Positions 39,004-50,290 of a stretch of DNA of 64,000 nt are shown here, in pieces. The notes beneath the pieces were generated by a model. It had not been told where the DNA came from, searched no databases, and saw only the letters and a list, made by a program, of their open reading frames with translations. This stretch comes from Choricystis sp. odSpoLacu1 (Eukaryota; Chlorophyta; Trebouxiophyceae). A program made the position numbers and the translations under genes. The DNA lies in assembly GCA_958009055.1 (NCBI GenBank), contig OY253650.1, positions 682,001 through 746,000 of the forward strand. The letters are read 5' to 3'. How positions within the stretch are numbered: the first letter of the stretch is position 1; the number at the start of each line of letters is the position of its first letter.

Positions 39004-40937
39004 TCACGGCGCTGGCGCCTTCAAATCGTCGGCCACCAACGCCAACAGCTCCTTGGTCGTCTCCCCACGCCAGGCGGGGTCCTTGGCGATGCGCGTCCAC
39101 CGCTCGCCATAGCGCGGCGCAGCCGCGACAGCACCATCAACCACGGCTGCCACGCTGCCACCATCCCCCTGCGCCCTCTCAAACGCGTACCACGCGGCCC
39201 AGTGGTCGCCGACGTCGGGGGCCAGCTTGACGGAGCGCGCGTACCAGGAGCGCGCTTTGTCGACTTTGCGGTCGGCGGCGAACAGAGACGCGACGGCAGC
39301 CAACACAGCGGGGTCGTCGTTGCACTTTTTGAGTGCGTCCACACTCTTGGCCCGCCGCGCCGGCCTCGGCGCGGCCGCGATGGCGTCCGCCCACAGCGCG
39401 CCCGATGTGGGGCACGCCTGCAGGGCGCGCGCCAGTAGGGCGCCCGCGGCGCCGTCGTTGCCGGCGCGGCGCTCGACGCGGACGGCCGCGAGCCAGAGCG
39501 TGTCGTCGCGCGCATTTTTGGCGCACGCTTGCTCCAGCAGGGCGCGCGCCCGGCCGACGGAGCCCACGGACTCTTCCAGCCGGGCGGCCGACGTCCACAG
39601 CGGGGGGGAGGACGGGCAGGCGGCCAGGCCGCGGGCGTACGCGGCGCGCGCGGATGCGATGTCGCCGCGGCGCTGCGCGGCTTGGCCCGCCATCAGGTGC
39701 AGCTTGTCAAAGTCTGGGAACTTGGCGATCGCTTCGGCCAGCAACTGCGCCTCCGCCCCATCATCCCCAGCCGCCCGCTCCACAATGCCGCACTTGAGCC
39801 AGACGCGGCGCGTGGACGCGGGTGCGTGCGCGCGCGCTTTGGCGCCGATCGCACGCGCGCGGTCGGTTTCCCCACTCTCAAACTCCAGCTTGAGGGCTGC
39901 CAACCACACCGCCTCCGAGTCTGGGTTGGCGGCAAAGGCTTCCGCCAGCACGGCGCGGGCGGCGGACACGTCGCCGGCGGTCCACTTTTGTTTGGCGGCC
40001 ATGAGCCAGAGGACTTCGGCCTGTGAGGGAGGGGGTGGGTTAAAAGGGAAGGGTTGTTAGTTGATTGTTCAGCGGCCCAAAGTCTGGCAGCGACGTCGTT
40101 GATCTCGCAACGTGTCAGGTTGATATAAGGTCGCGAAAGGGTTGGTTTTGCGCGAGGGAGCAAAACAAATGAAAACGGTGGGCGGCGTCGCGGGCGCGAG
40201 TAGAATAAAACAAAAGTAGCCTCGCGCCGCGTCCGCCCTCCCAGCCTCGCGCGTGTGTGGGTGATGTGAATGAAAAAAAAGGCCACCCCAAAACCTTACC
40301 TGTGGACAAAACGTGACCGCCTTCTTCAACAGCGCGTCCACCGCCCCCGCCGCCCCGTGCGCCCTCTCCAGTTCGGCCGCCTTCCTCCACACCGACTTCT
40401 TGGTGGGTAGCGCCGCCGTGGCGGCGCCCAAGATGGCACGCGCCGTCTCTACCGCGCCCCGGGAGGCGGCTTCCTCCGCGTCCGCGAGCCACGTCCTCTT
40501 GCGGTCTGCGTCCTCCACGCCCAGCCCCACGACGGCGGCCACGATGGCGCGGCAGGTGATGGGGTAGGGGGGGTCGGCTTTCTCGGCGGCTTCGGCTTCC
40601 TGTGTGTGTTGAGGAAAAGAAAAGATGGTGAGTTTTTGTTTCATCCAAAACAAAAAAATCGTGTCGACCACCGCCTTATGGCGCGCTCCGTGGGTGTGTG
40701 CTGCATGAGCCGGTGTGCGTGCCCCAATAAGGTGGTGCCGGTGTGGGGATGAAAAGGGGGGCGGGGCAAAAAAAGGGGCGGGAAGACAGACTGTCTACCC
40801 ACCAGCCTCTCCTGCCGTCAACCCGTTTTCCATCCCCCTCCCGACCAGCCTGTGCTTTCCGCCGGAAGGGAAAAATCGTTTCCCGTACTGCGACCCCCGC
40901 CGCGTGATCTTGGCGACTGGGGGACTTGTGGCCCGGC

Positions 40938-40969
<32 letters not shown>

Positions 40970-42637
40970 GGGGCACGCCGCGCCCACCCGACCCTCCCCC
41001 TCACCTTGAGCCATTCATCCCGGTCGATGACGACCGAGTTGGCGGTCAGCGACGCCAGCGCGCGTTCGATGGTCTTGGGCACGAGGCCGCCCCCCCCGTT
41101 GGCTTCCTCGAGGCGGGCGGCAGCCAGCCACACCGCGCGGTCAGTTGGCACCGCGAGGCGCGCCTTGTTCAACACTGTGCGCGCGTTGGCATGACTCTCC
41201 AGCCTCGCCAACGCCAGCCACAAGTCAGTGTGCTGGGGGCAGCACTCCACCGCCCTCGACAGCAGGACGCGGGCGTCGTCGGCGGGGGCCAGGTCGACAG
41301 CCGCCTTCCACAGTCGCACACTCGTCGGCACGCGCTCCAGCGCGCGCCTCAGCACGCGGCTGCGCGCCCCCTTGTCGCCCTCTAACGCGGCCGCCGCCAG
41401 CCACAGGCGCACGGAGCGGGGCAGGGCGCCCACGCCGCGGGCGAGGACGCTCTTGGCGGCGCCTGGTTTGGCCAGGCGGGCAGCCTCCAGCCACACGTCC
41501 TCAGACGTGGGGCAAAGCTCACACCCCTGCGCCGCCAGCGCGCGCGCGGCCGCCAGGTCGCCCGCCACCTCCTCCAGGCGGGCGGCCGCCACCCAGCCGG
41601 GGGCGTGCCTCGGGTTGGTGGCGGTCACCGAGCGCAGCAGGGTGCGCGCTTTCTTGGTGTCCCCAATCTCGGCCGCGCTGGACACGCGCACCGACGCCAG
41701 CGACGTCAGGTAGCCCCTGGGGTCCACCACCGTCTGCCCATCCACCGAGTCTGCGGCGCGGTCCAGGTTGAGGGAGACGACGGTGCGCCGCCCGTCGCCC
41801 ACTTCTGTGAGGGAGCCGCCCGCGGTCAGCGCGTCCCCCGCATCAATCGACGCCACCGTCTCCCTCTCCGCGGCGGCGGCAGCCAGCAGCGTGTCGGGCG
41901 GGGGCGCATAAAACTCGCGCCTCGTCTTCTTGATGGTGGTGTCGCCGATGTCGGGAATAGCATCCCACTCCGAAGCGGAGACGTCTGCCAGTTTGCGCTT
42001 CAAGTCGGCAAACGAGTCTGCGACAGCATCCCCACGGAATGACGCAACAGCCTCCTTCAGCTGGGCTTCGCGGGACGCGCCTGCCGTGGTGGTGGCGGAG
42101 GCAGGGGCAGCGGTCGCGCCGCCCGCTTTGCGCCGCCCTTCCACGCGCGCGTCCACCGCGGCCCACACGGCGTCCGCCTCCACGTCGTCCGCGTCCAGGG
42201 GGGCGCCCGCGCCAGCGGCAAAGGCACCGGCGTCGTTGCCCAGGAACTTGTCAAAGGGGCGCGAGTCGGCGGCGGCGTCGGCGGCGGGCTGGGGAGGGCA
42301 AGGGGAGGGACAGGGTGAGTTTTTTTTGTTTGGGGCGGCCTGTCCTGCCCCGCCCAGGCGACACTGTGATGGTGGTCCAGTCCACACCACGGCAGTCGCC
42401 ACCCTCCGAAGCCAGCGCCTGGGGAGAGCCAACACACAACTCAGCCCCTCCCCCATTCCACACACTCACCACTGCCGCCCCTGGCACAGCCCCTGCCCGC
42501 GCCGAACCGATGTCGGACCGCGTCACAAACCCGGTGGCGCCCCGCCCCATGCCGGGCACGTAGCCCGCGGGCACGGGCAGCGCGTTGAAGTCGACGCGCG
42601 GCGCTCCCGGCGGCGCGGGGGCGGGTTTGGGCGGCAT
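39004..42637 (-). CDS. PRPF6: Pre-mRNA-processing factor 6 (U4/U6.U5 tri-snRNP bridge)
   Basis: Spliceosomal tri-snRNP protein (yeast Prp6, Arabidopsis STA1) built of HAT/TPR repeats. Exons 42470-42637, 41005-42288, 40300-40599 and 39004-40020, all phase 0, give 922 residues, close to the usual ~940. The N-terminus has VPAGYVPGMGRGATGFVTRSDIG (clipped), the conserved PRP1_N start, followed by PFDKFLGNDAG and FYAPPPDTLL. Then comes a long array of repeats with the W-x-x-A-A-x-L-E pattern (PGWVAAARLEE, DVWLEAARLAK, VRLWLAAAALE, VRLWKAAVDLA, DLWLALARLE), ending KARSWYARSVKLAPDVGDHW and AWYAFE. Intron 2 (405 nt) carries a long GT/AC microsatellite. Divergent with the sulfotransferase gene. Confidence 0.95.
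40940..40968. repeat. (GT)n microsatellite in PRPF6 intron
   Basis: About fourteen GT dinucleotides in the intron between exons 41005-42288 and 40300-40599; in the transcript it reads as (CA)n a few dozen nt after the donor. Confidence 0.9.
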
Positions 42638-42874
42638 GGCTGGGCAGGTGTGCGGGTGCGCAAAATTCACTGGCCTGGCGGCGTGTGCGGCAGACGACGC
42701 GGCACACGCGGCGGGCGAGTCGCCGCCTCTGGGGGGAGAGTTTTTGTCAGGAGTGAAATTCGGCGCACTCTGTTGTTTCCTTTCTGTCGAGCTGGGGCCG
42801 TCGCCCCGCACCGTGTGATTGCCCACACTGCGGTCGAGACACCACCCTGTGCAGGCTGGTCGGCTGTCGGCGGC

Positions 42875-44107
42875 ATGCGCCGGGACCTGCGAGGTCGCAC
42901 AGCCCTCCCGATGCGACCATTGATCTTGGCGCTGGCTGCCGCGACCGTCGCCGCAGCGCCACGCACGCACACACCCTGTGTGGACACTGTGCGCGCCTTC
43001 GTTGACGCTCAGAATGAGCGCCTTGCTTCCCGCCCTCTGCACACTGGCGAAACGCCCCCCATCTTCCACTTGCACACCCCGCGCACCGCGGGGCGCACCC
43101 TGCACGGCTGCCTGCTGACGCCAGCGATTGATGCTGCCCAGAGGTGTCCCCGTGCGTATGGACCCGGGGGTGGCGCCGCCGCTGCCGCTGTCGACTGCGT
43201 GCTGCTCGCGTCGCACGACGACGCGAGCTTGCTCGAGTCCCTCCCTCGCGACACCAGGGTCGTGGTGCATGTGCGCCCCCCCCTGGACCGCGTGCTGTCT
43301 GCTTACGAGTTTGCGACGGAGGGGGCCGCGCTGTGGGTGGGGGGCAGGGTGAGGCGCCCTGCGGATGGCGTGAACAAGCGCGGCCCGACCCGCCCGTCCG
43401 GCCCGCCCATCCCCGTGGCCGCTGTGTGGCCGTGGTCACACCTGGTGACCTGGCTGGTAGGGTTGATGGAGGAGCGTGGGGCAGGGGTCCAGGCTCCGAT
43501 CACGCTGCCAGAGTTTGTGGAGGCGCCCCCGACACTCGACCTCGTTCACAACGGCGCCACCCTGCAAGTCCTGGGCGCCACCAACGCGTCCCGGGCGGCG
43601 GGGGCGGCCCGCGTGCGCGCTTGTGTCGCGTCCGATGCGGAGGCGGCTGCCGTCGCGGCAGATGCGGCCGCGGCGCGGCTGCGTGCCTGGGTCTCTGCGG
43701 GCGGCCACGTCGGCACTGCCGACCGCCTAGACGCCAGCGTGGCGGCGGCCGCGGCCGCGCTGGGGTGGTCGATGGATGCTCCTACAGCCACCACCACCCA
43801 GCGCGGGCGCGCTGCCTCGCTGGGGGGCGCGTACCGAGCGTGCGAAGCGCGCACGCGCGAGCGTGCGGCGCGACGGCGCGCGCGCGCGGCCGAGCTGTTG
43901 GGGTCGGCGCCGCTTGGTGCGGCAGGGCGGGCAGCGCTGCCAGCCAGGGTGAGGCAGCGCATTCTGCAGCTGAACGCGGCAGACGTCAGGCTGCATGATG
44001 TGGCGGGGGAGCTGCTGGACGCGGCGTTGGCAAGGCGGGAGGTGGCGCCGTTGCCGACGCCGTCTGCGCGCGGCGGGGCGGGGCAAGGCGGGCGGGACGA
44101 GCTGTGA
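42875..44107 (+). CDS. Probable secretory-pathway sulfotransferase ending in RDEL
   Basis: Single exon, 410 residues. A hydrophobic signal (MRPLILALAAATVAAA, from the second ATG at 42911) indicates entry into the ER. The PAPS-binding P-loop pattern is visible in FHLHTPRTAGRTLHGCLL (about 64-81; 5'-phosphosulfate loop) and in HVRPPLDRVLSAYEFA (about 131; 3'-phosphate loop, R...S), in the order found in carbohydrate 2-O/6-O sulfotransferases. Later blocks (WPWSHLVTWLVGLM, PEFVEAPP...HNGATLQVLG) resemble the acceptor-binding half of such enzymes. The protein ends GGRDEL, a K/H/R-DEL-type ER-retention signal, which is unusual for sulfotransferases, normally Golgi membrane proteins. Start may be 42875 or 42911. 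Acceptor unknown. Confidence 0.65.
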   Translation: MRRDLRGRTALPMRPLILALAAATVAAAPRTHTPCVDTVRAFVDAQNERLASRPLHTGETPPIFHLHTPRTAGRTLHGCLLTPAIDAAQRCPRAYGPGGGAAAAAVDCVLLASHDDASLLESLPRDTRVVVHVRPPLDRVLSAYEFATEGAALWVGGRVRRPADGVNKRGPTRPSGPPIPVAAVWPWSHLVTWLVGLMEERGAGVQAPITLPEFVEAPPTLDLVHNGATLQVLGATNASRAAGAARVRACVASDAEAAAVAADAAAARLRAWVSAGGHVGTADRLDASVAAAAAALGWSMDAPTATTTQRGRAASLGGAYRACEARTRERAARRRARAAELLGSAPLGAAGRAALPARVRQRILQLNAADVRLHDVAGELLDAALARREVAPLPTPSARGGAGQGGRDEL

Positions 44108-44335
44108 GTTTTGTTGATTTTTTAGACGGTCATTAGGCTAGTCCTCTGGTTTGTAGTTGATAGGGCGACACAGGATCATCCACGGAGAACACGGAGAGGG
44201 TGGAGTGAGGCGACGACGACGACACACACGTCGGCCACGCCGATTCGTTTCGACGGTGGTGAAAAAAAAGACCCCCGCGCGCGCCCCCTGCTCCCGTCTC
44301 CTCTCTATCACCGCCCCTGCGACCGTACGCACGCC

Positions 44336-47013
44336 ATGCGTGCCGCCACCACCGCGCTCGCCCGCGTCGGCGCGCGTGCCCTGGCCGAGCGCGCGGCCAG
44401 CGGCGCGGGCGCCAGCGCGGCTGTCGCCTCGCGCGGGGCAGCGTGGCAGGGCGTGTGGAACCAGGTGGGCGTGTGTGGCGTGTGTGTGGCGGATGTGACG
44501 AGCGTGAGCGACGGTGTGTGCCGGGCGCCGGTGGCTCGCGCACACACACAACGCGCATGCCCCCCCCCTCTTCCTCTCAGCCGACCCGCCCCTTTTCGGC
44601 CGACGCGCCCCGCCCCGGCTTTGACAAGTTCTACCCCAAGAACCGGGCCCGCCGCCCCGACGCCGACAAAGCTGAGACCGCCGCCAAAGACAGCGCCGCC
44701 AAAGAAGGAGGCGGCGGCGGCGGCGGCTCCCCACCCCCGGGTGGCGACCCGCCCCCGCTCTCCGCGCAGCAAGCGTGGCGCCAGGTCGCTCAACTCCTGG
44801 CCCTGGGTGGCGTCGTCGCCGCCGTCTCCCACCTGTCCGACCCCGCTCCCGATGTGACGGAGGTGTCATTCCAGTTCTTCAGGGATGCGCTGCTGGCGCG
44901 GGGGTTGGTGGACCGGGTGGAGGTCGCCAACAAGTCGTCCGTCAAAGTCTACGTCCGCGCGTCGCCAGGCGCCATGGGGGGTGGCGTGGCAGGCAGCGCA
45001 GACGCTGGTGACGCCAACCACTCCGACCACGCCTTTGAGGGCGAGTACGACTCATCCGGGTTCCCCGTGCCTCCGCCGTCGCACCGGCCGACGCCGCTCC
45101 CCCGCCCGACACCCGGCGCGGGCGCCCCCACCATGCCGGGCGGCCTGCCCCCCCCCCTCACCACCCCCCGCCGCCACCGCTACGTGTTCAACATTGGCAG
45201 CGTGGACGCGTTTGAGCGGCGCATGGATGACGCGGTGCGGGATTTGGGGCACGTCGCCGACGTCCCCATCACCTACTCCTCCGAAGTCGCGTGGCAAGCC
45301 GAACTCCTGCGCCTGGCCCCCACCCTGCTGCTGGTCGCGGGCTATGTATGGTTCACGCGGTCGCAGGCGGGGCCCCTGATGGGCGGGCGCGGTGGCCCGG
45401 GCGGCGGGCGCGGCATCTTCAACGTCGGCAAGGCGCAGGTCGGCGTCCTCGACAAAAACGCGAAAAAAACGATGTTCAAGGACGTCGCGGGGTGCGATGA
45501 AGCCAAGGCCGAGATCATGGAGTTTGTCAACTTTCTGCGGTCGCCGGGCAAGTACAAGGAGCTGGGGGCCGCCATTCCCAAGGGCGCGCTGCTGGTCGGA
45601 CCTCCCGGCACCGGCAAAACGCTGCTCGCGAAAGCGACGGCGGGCGAAGCAGGCGTCCCCTTCCTCTCGATTTCCGGCTCCGACTTCATGGAGATGTTTG
45701 TTGGGGTCGGCCCCGCCCGCGTGCGCGACCTGTTTGCCCAAGCGAGGGCGCAGTCACCCTCCATCATCTTCATCGACGAGATCGACGCCATCGGCCGCGC
45801 GCGCGGCGCGGGCGGGTTTGCGGGCGGCAACGACGAACGCGAAAACACGTTGAATCAACTGCTCGTCGAGATGGACGGCTTTGCCACCACGGCAGGCGTC
45901 GTCGTGCTGGCGGGCACTAACCGGCCCGACATCCTGGACAAAGCGTTGCTGCGCCCTGGGCGGTTTGACCGCCAGATCGCGATCGACAGACCCGACATCG
46001 TCGGCCGCGAACAAATCTTCCGCATCCACCTGGCCAAGCTCAAGCTGGATGAGCCGATTCCGCACTACTCGGAGAGGTTGGCGGCGTTGACCCCGGGCTT
46101 CGCGGGGGCGGACGTGGCCAACGTGTGCAACGAGGCCGCCCTGATCGCCGCACGCACCGGCAAGACCGCGGTCGGCATGGTCGACTTTGAGGCGGCGGTG
46201 GACCGCGTCATCGGCGGCCTGGAGAAGAAGCACAAGGTTATTTCTGTCGAGGAAAGGCGCACCGTCGCCTACCACGAAGCCGGCCACGCTGTCGCGGCCT
46301 GGTTTTTGGAGCACGCGGAGCCACTCCTCAAAGTTTCGATTGTCCCCCGCGGGTCGGCCGCCCTGGGCTTCGCCCAGTACCTGCCCTCCGAAAACCTGCT
46401 GATGACGGCCCCCCAGATGGAGGACATGACGTGCATGGCGCTGGGCGGGCGGGCGGCGGAGGAGGTGTTGCTGGGGCGCGTGTCGACGGGCGCGCAGAAC
46501 GACCTCGAGCGCATCACCTCGCTCACCTATAACCGCGTCGCCGTCTACGGCATGTCCGCCGCCGTCGGCCTCCTCTCCTACCCGCCCAATCCCAACGCGC
46601 TCAACAAACCGTTCTCGGACGACACCGCCCGCGTCATCGACCACGAGGTGAGGGCGTTGGTGGACGCGTCTTATGAGCGGACGAAAGCACTGTTGACCGA
46701 GAAGAAAGACCTCGTTGCCAAACTCGCGGAAGCCCTGCTGGCCCGCGAAGTCGTCAACTCGGACGACCTGGAAGAGATTCTGGGTCCCCGGCCGTTTGTG
46801 TCGGCCGAGCTGCGCAACATTGACAAGTTCAAGGCAGGGTTCAAGGGGAGCGCGGCCGCGGGCGCAGGCACGGGCGACACCCCGACCGCCGACGACGCAC
46901 CCGCCGACGACGATGGAGAAGCCGACCAGGGCACGCCCGCTGTGGCGCCGCCCGCGTCGCTGGAGGAGTTGGCGCGGCGGCTTGGGCTGGGAGGGGCACA
47001 GTTGAGCACCTAG
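44336..47013 (+). CDS. FTSH3: Mitochondrial FtsH / m-AAA protease
   Basis: ATP-dependent zinc metalloprotease of the mitochondrial inner membrane facing the matrix (AFG3L2/FtsH3-FtsH10 group), for quality control of membrane proteins. Exons 44336-44464 and 44581-47013 give 853 residues. Exon 1 ([20 protein letters not shown]...) is an amphipathic mitochondrial presequence. Two membrane spans flank an intermembrane domain: [17 protein letters not shown] and [13 protein letters not shown]. The AAA module has GPPGTGKT (about 382), FIDEIDAIG, and the second region of homology [19 protein letters not shown]; the pore loop is [13 protein letters not shown]. The protease has HEAGH (about 607) with downstream Asp. 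A Gly/Pro-rich insert at about 170-215 in the intermembrane part is extra. Convergent with RPL23. Gene symbol is by group, FTSH3/FTSH10-like. Confidence 0.95.
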
Positions 47014-47291
47014 AGGGGGTGAGGGTGGGGGTCTTTGTTTTTCTTCTTCCTCTTTCCATCTGCGTCTGGGCGTGTGTGCAAACCTAAGATCAAGCGTGCA
47101 TGCGCGCATGGTGTGCTGAGCGTGGGAGAGAGAGAGTCGGCGAGCGTGGCACAGCATGAGAAACAAAAAGGGGGCGTCGCCACAACGGAAAAAAAAAAAA
47201 CGTCACACAGGGGGAAATGAGGACACACAACGATCAGGGGAAAGCACACACACACGCGCGCGCGCCACCCCTCTCTCACCACCCTTCCCCC
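47014..47291. other. Convergent 3' intergenic region FtsH/RPL23
   Basis: 278 bp between two stops; contains an A12 run near 47190-47201 and a CA-rich patch near 47250. No gene seen. Confidence 0.5.
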
Positions 47292-48342
47292 TCACACGAT
47301 CGAGTTGGCGGCCGACGCGATGCGGGGCCACAGGTCGGCGCACTCTTTGGCGACGGGGCCCGTGATCGCAGACCCCTTCATCTCGCCCTTGGGGTTGACA
47401 ATCACGCCCGCATTGTCCTCGAAGTAGATGAACACGCCATCCTCGCGGCGCCACGGCTTGCGCTGGCGCACCACGACGGCGGGCATGACCTTCTTGCGGA
47501 GCTCGGGTTTGCCCTTCTTGACGGTCGCCATCACCATGTCGCCGCACGCGGCGGACGGCAATCTGTTCAGGCGGGCGCCCCAGCCAGCGACGGAGATGAC
47601 GTACAGGTTCTTGGCGCCGGTGTTCTGTTGGTGGGGGGGGGGGAGGGAGGGAGGGTGGGGTGAGTGAGTGGAAGAAGGGGGCGCGGGTGGCGATCGGTTC
47701 GGCGGCTCTTGTTCGGCGGCCCGCCCCACCGCGGCCCGCAGCCCCTCTTCCCTGCGTGCCCAGCCTCCACACACGAGCTCTCGCCCACCACAACACTTAC
47801 GTCGGCGCAGTTGAGGATGGCGCCCACGGGCAGACCCAGCGACATGCGGAACTTGTTGCCGGCGGCACCACCGCGGCCGCGCTTGGACTGTGGGTTGGGT
47901 GGGGGGTGGGGGGAGGAATGAGCCACGGTTGTGCCCGATCCGCACCACAAGAGGCAGCGTGCACACGTGCATTCACGCTCCCGGCCGGGAGTGGGCGGAG
48001 GCGGGGCGGCGAGGGGGCGAGGGAGGCAGGCGGCCACGCTCTCTCCCCCCTGTCCTCCCACACTCGCAGCCAGTGTGCGGCCGCTCCACGAAGCATGCGT
48101 GCCCCTGTGCATCCGATCGGAGGCGCAATGGCACAGAGCAACGTAGTGGCGGCTGGTGGGGAGGCAGGCGGCAGCGTGCAAGGTGCCGTGACCAGCTCGC
48201 GGCACGTCGGCCGCCGCGGGCAGCTGCGCCATCCGGCCGCGCCATCCGGCCGCGCCATCCGGCCGCGCCCCTCCCGCCGCCTGATCGCGCCCGCTGCACG
48301 CGTCAAAGAGTGCATCAACATGACGCGCACACGTACCGCCAT
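47292..48342 (-). CDS. RPL23: 60S ribosomal protein uL14 (RPL23)
   Basis: Cytosolic large-subunit ribosomal protein at the subunit interface. Exons 48337-48342, 47801-47887 and 47292-47624 give 141 residues, the normal length. Exons 2 and 3 are near-invariant: [34 protein letters not shown] across the junction, [37 protein letters not shown] and [17 protein letters not shown]. Exon 2 starts exactly at the Ser after the initiator, so a tiny first exon is required; ATGGCG followed by the strong donor GTACGT at 48337-48342 gives MA-SKRGRGG in phase 0. That 6-nt coding part is my inference. The 450-nt first intron carries a 13-bp tandem repeat. Divergent with OXA1. Confidence 0.95.
48231..48269. 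repeat. 13-bp tandem repeat, three copies, in RPL23 intron 1
   Basis: Exact copies of atccggccgcgcc at 48231-48243, 48244-48256 and 48257-48269. Confidence 0.95.
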
Positions 48343-48511
48343 GGTTGGAGTCGGCGCAAAGGGGGGGGCGTCGACGAAACGGGGGGGGGGGAGCGCGAAA
48401 AAGACGCGAGTGTGGGAGGCTGGGCCGCGACGTCGATTTGCCTCCACTCTCTTTCTCACACCGTGTGCCTTGTGCGCCGGCTCCGCGTGTCTTTCCAACA
48501 CACACACCAAT
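48343..48511. promoter_or_regulatory. Divergent promoter region RPL23/OXA1
   Basis: 169 bp between the proposed RPL23 start and the OXA1 start, including two G-runs near 48361-48392. It pairs a ribosomal protein gene with a mitochondrial insertase gene. No motif recognised. Confidence 0.35.
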
Positions 48512-49846
48512 ATGTTGGCCCGCCACGGCCGCCAGCGCGCAGCCAACGCCCTTGCTGCCGCCCTGCGCACCACGGCAGCCGGCGGCGGCGTGCGCGACCC
48601 GACCGCATTGGCGGCAGCCGTCGCGGGGGGGGCACACTCTGCCGGCTGGACGGTCCCTCCCCTGAGCCGTGGCTTTGCAGCTAGCAGTAGCATTCGTGGC
48701 GTGGGCGATGGTGACGGCATATTTGAGCTGGACAGCGGTGCTGTCGCGGCTGCCGACGGGCCGACGTCGACCCTCGACACAGCTGCCAGCGCGCTGGGTG
48801 AGCTTGGTGCGGCTGGCTGGGACGTTCATGGGTGGGCAAGATGAGTATGCTCAACCCCTGCTCCGTAGGCTCACGTTTTCCTCCCTCATTCAACCCTTTT
48901 TTTCTCTCTCCACCCCCCAGCCGCCTTTGACCCGTCCGACGCCATCGCCGCCACCGCCGCCGCCGAGCAAGCCGCCCTGGTGGCCGCCAAGGAGGGTGTC
49001 TGGCTGTTCAGCAGTGGCTTTCAAACGCTGCTGGAGGCTGCTCACGCGGCCACAGGGTTGCCGTGGTGTGGCGCGATCGCACTGACCACGGTCGCGGCGC
49101 GCACGCTCATGCTACCCATCGTCGGCAAACAGATGCGCAACACTCAAAACATGACGGCTGCGAGGCCTGAGATGCTGGCGCTGCAGGAATGGTTCAAAAC
49201 GAAGCAGCTGGAGGGAGGGGACATGGGGAAGCTGGCGTCCGAGTATCAACACCGCCTCGCCTCTGTGTGGGCCAAGTATGATTGTCACCCCATCAAGTCG
49301 CTGGGGCCGCTGTTGTTACAGGCCCCCCTCTTCATCGGCTTCTTCTCCGCGTTGCGGTCCATGGCGGAAGCGCAGGTGCCGTCGCTGACGCACGGGGGCG
49401 CGCTGTGGTTCCCCGACCTGACGCTGGCGGACGCGACGTACGGCCTCCCCGTGGCCAGTGCCGCCATCTTCTTGTTGACGATTGAGCTGGGCGCCGCGGA
49501 CGGGATGCAGGGGCAGGACCCAACAATCATGGGGCGCATGAAAATGTTTATGCGCCTGCTCGCGGTGGCCATGGTCCCGCTCACCGCATCCATGCCGTCC
49601 GGCGTGTTCATCTACTGGGCCACATCCAATGCATACTCGCTGGCCCAAGCGATGGCGTTCAAGGTGGCGCCCGTGAGGGCGGTGTTTGGGTTGGACCCAC
49701 TGCAGCGGGGGCAGGTGGTTGCCCCCGCCAGCGCGTCGTCGCAGGCGGCTGCCGCGGCGGCGGCTGCGGGCAAACCCGTTGTCACGTACGCGATGAAGCC
49801 GCCGGCGGCGGACAGCAAGGCGGGGAGGAGGAAGCGGAGGAAGTGA
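48512..49846 (+). CDS. OXA1: Mitochondrial inner-membrane insertase OXA1
   Basis: Inserts mitochondrially made and some imported proteins into the inner membrane (YidC/Oxa1/Alb3 family). Exons 48512-48797 and 48921-49846 give 403 residues, phase 1 junction. The N-terminus ([20 protein letters not shown]...) is a mitochondrial presequence. The family core starts at [16 protein letters not shown] and continues [63 protein letters not shown] and [20 protein letters not shown], five membrane segments in the usual order (each clipped here). The C-terminal tail ends in a basic KAGRRKRRK, as expected of the matrix ribosome-binding tail of Oxa1. The plastid homologue Alb3 is less likely given the presequence type, but cannot be excluded. 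Confidence 0.88.
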
Positions 49847-50039
49847 TGGAGCGTGTTTTGATGAAGGTTTTAGAGACTCAAAAACACACTGTTTTAACGA
49901 AACGCCACAGCATTAAAAAAGTCTTAATGAAAAACACACGTGCAGTTGGCCGCAAGGATTGGTTTACAAATCCGGCAAGCCAACGACACAAAACGAAGAA
50001 AACAAAAAACACGAACGAAAAATCAGTGCGTACCCCCGC

Positions 50040-50075
<36 letters not shown>

Positions 50076-50077
50076 GA
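49847..50077. other. Convergent 3' intergenic region with (CT)n tract
   Basis: Between the OXA1 stop and the end of the extended frame of the PHD/GNAT gene. A/T-rich for this window. The (CT)n at about 50039-50075 is (GA)n on the strand of the PHD/GNAT gene. No gene seen. Confidence 0.5.
50039..50075 (-). repeat. (GA)n microsatellite just after the second stop of the PHD/GNAT frame
   Basis: On the minus strand the TGA at 50078-50080 is followed within 3 nt by a GA-dinucleotide tract. Confidence 0.85.
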
Positions 50078-50290
50078 TCATTTGTGTTTGGCGGCAGGCT
50101 TAGCACCCGCCTTTTTAGAAGGCGGCGGCTTGGGCTTGGACTTGGCGGCCGCTTTTTTTGAGGTTGGCGCTTTTGAAGACGGCGCCGCTTTGGCCACACC
50201 CTTCTGCTTGGCAGCCCCGCCCTTGGCTTGTGCCTTGGAAGCAGCGGCACCTTTCTTGGGCGCAGCGGGCACACTAGAGCCGCCCTTCTT
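50078..50290 (-). other. In-frame post-stop extension of the PHD/GNAT protein
   Basis: After the TAA that ends the PHD/GNAT gene the same frame stays open for 70 more codons (KKGGSSVPAAPKKGAAASK...KPAAKHK) before TGA. Composition is Lys/Ala/Pro-rich exactly like the 40 residues before the TAA. The simplest reading is that TAA is a nonsense change or sequence error, or that it is read through; see finding. Confidence 0.6.

Noticed and set aside
41930..42874. In-frame upstream extension of the sulfotransferase
   Set aside because: It runs antisense through PRPF6 coding sequence and would bury the signal peptide.
48231..48269. Possible CRISPR-like or regulatory repeat array
   Set aside because: Three contiguous 13-bp copies without spacers inside an intron; an ordinary minisatellite.
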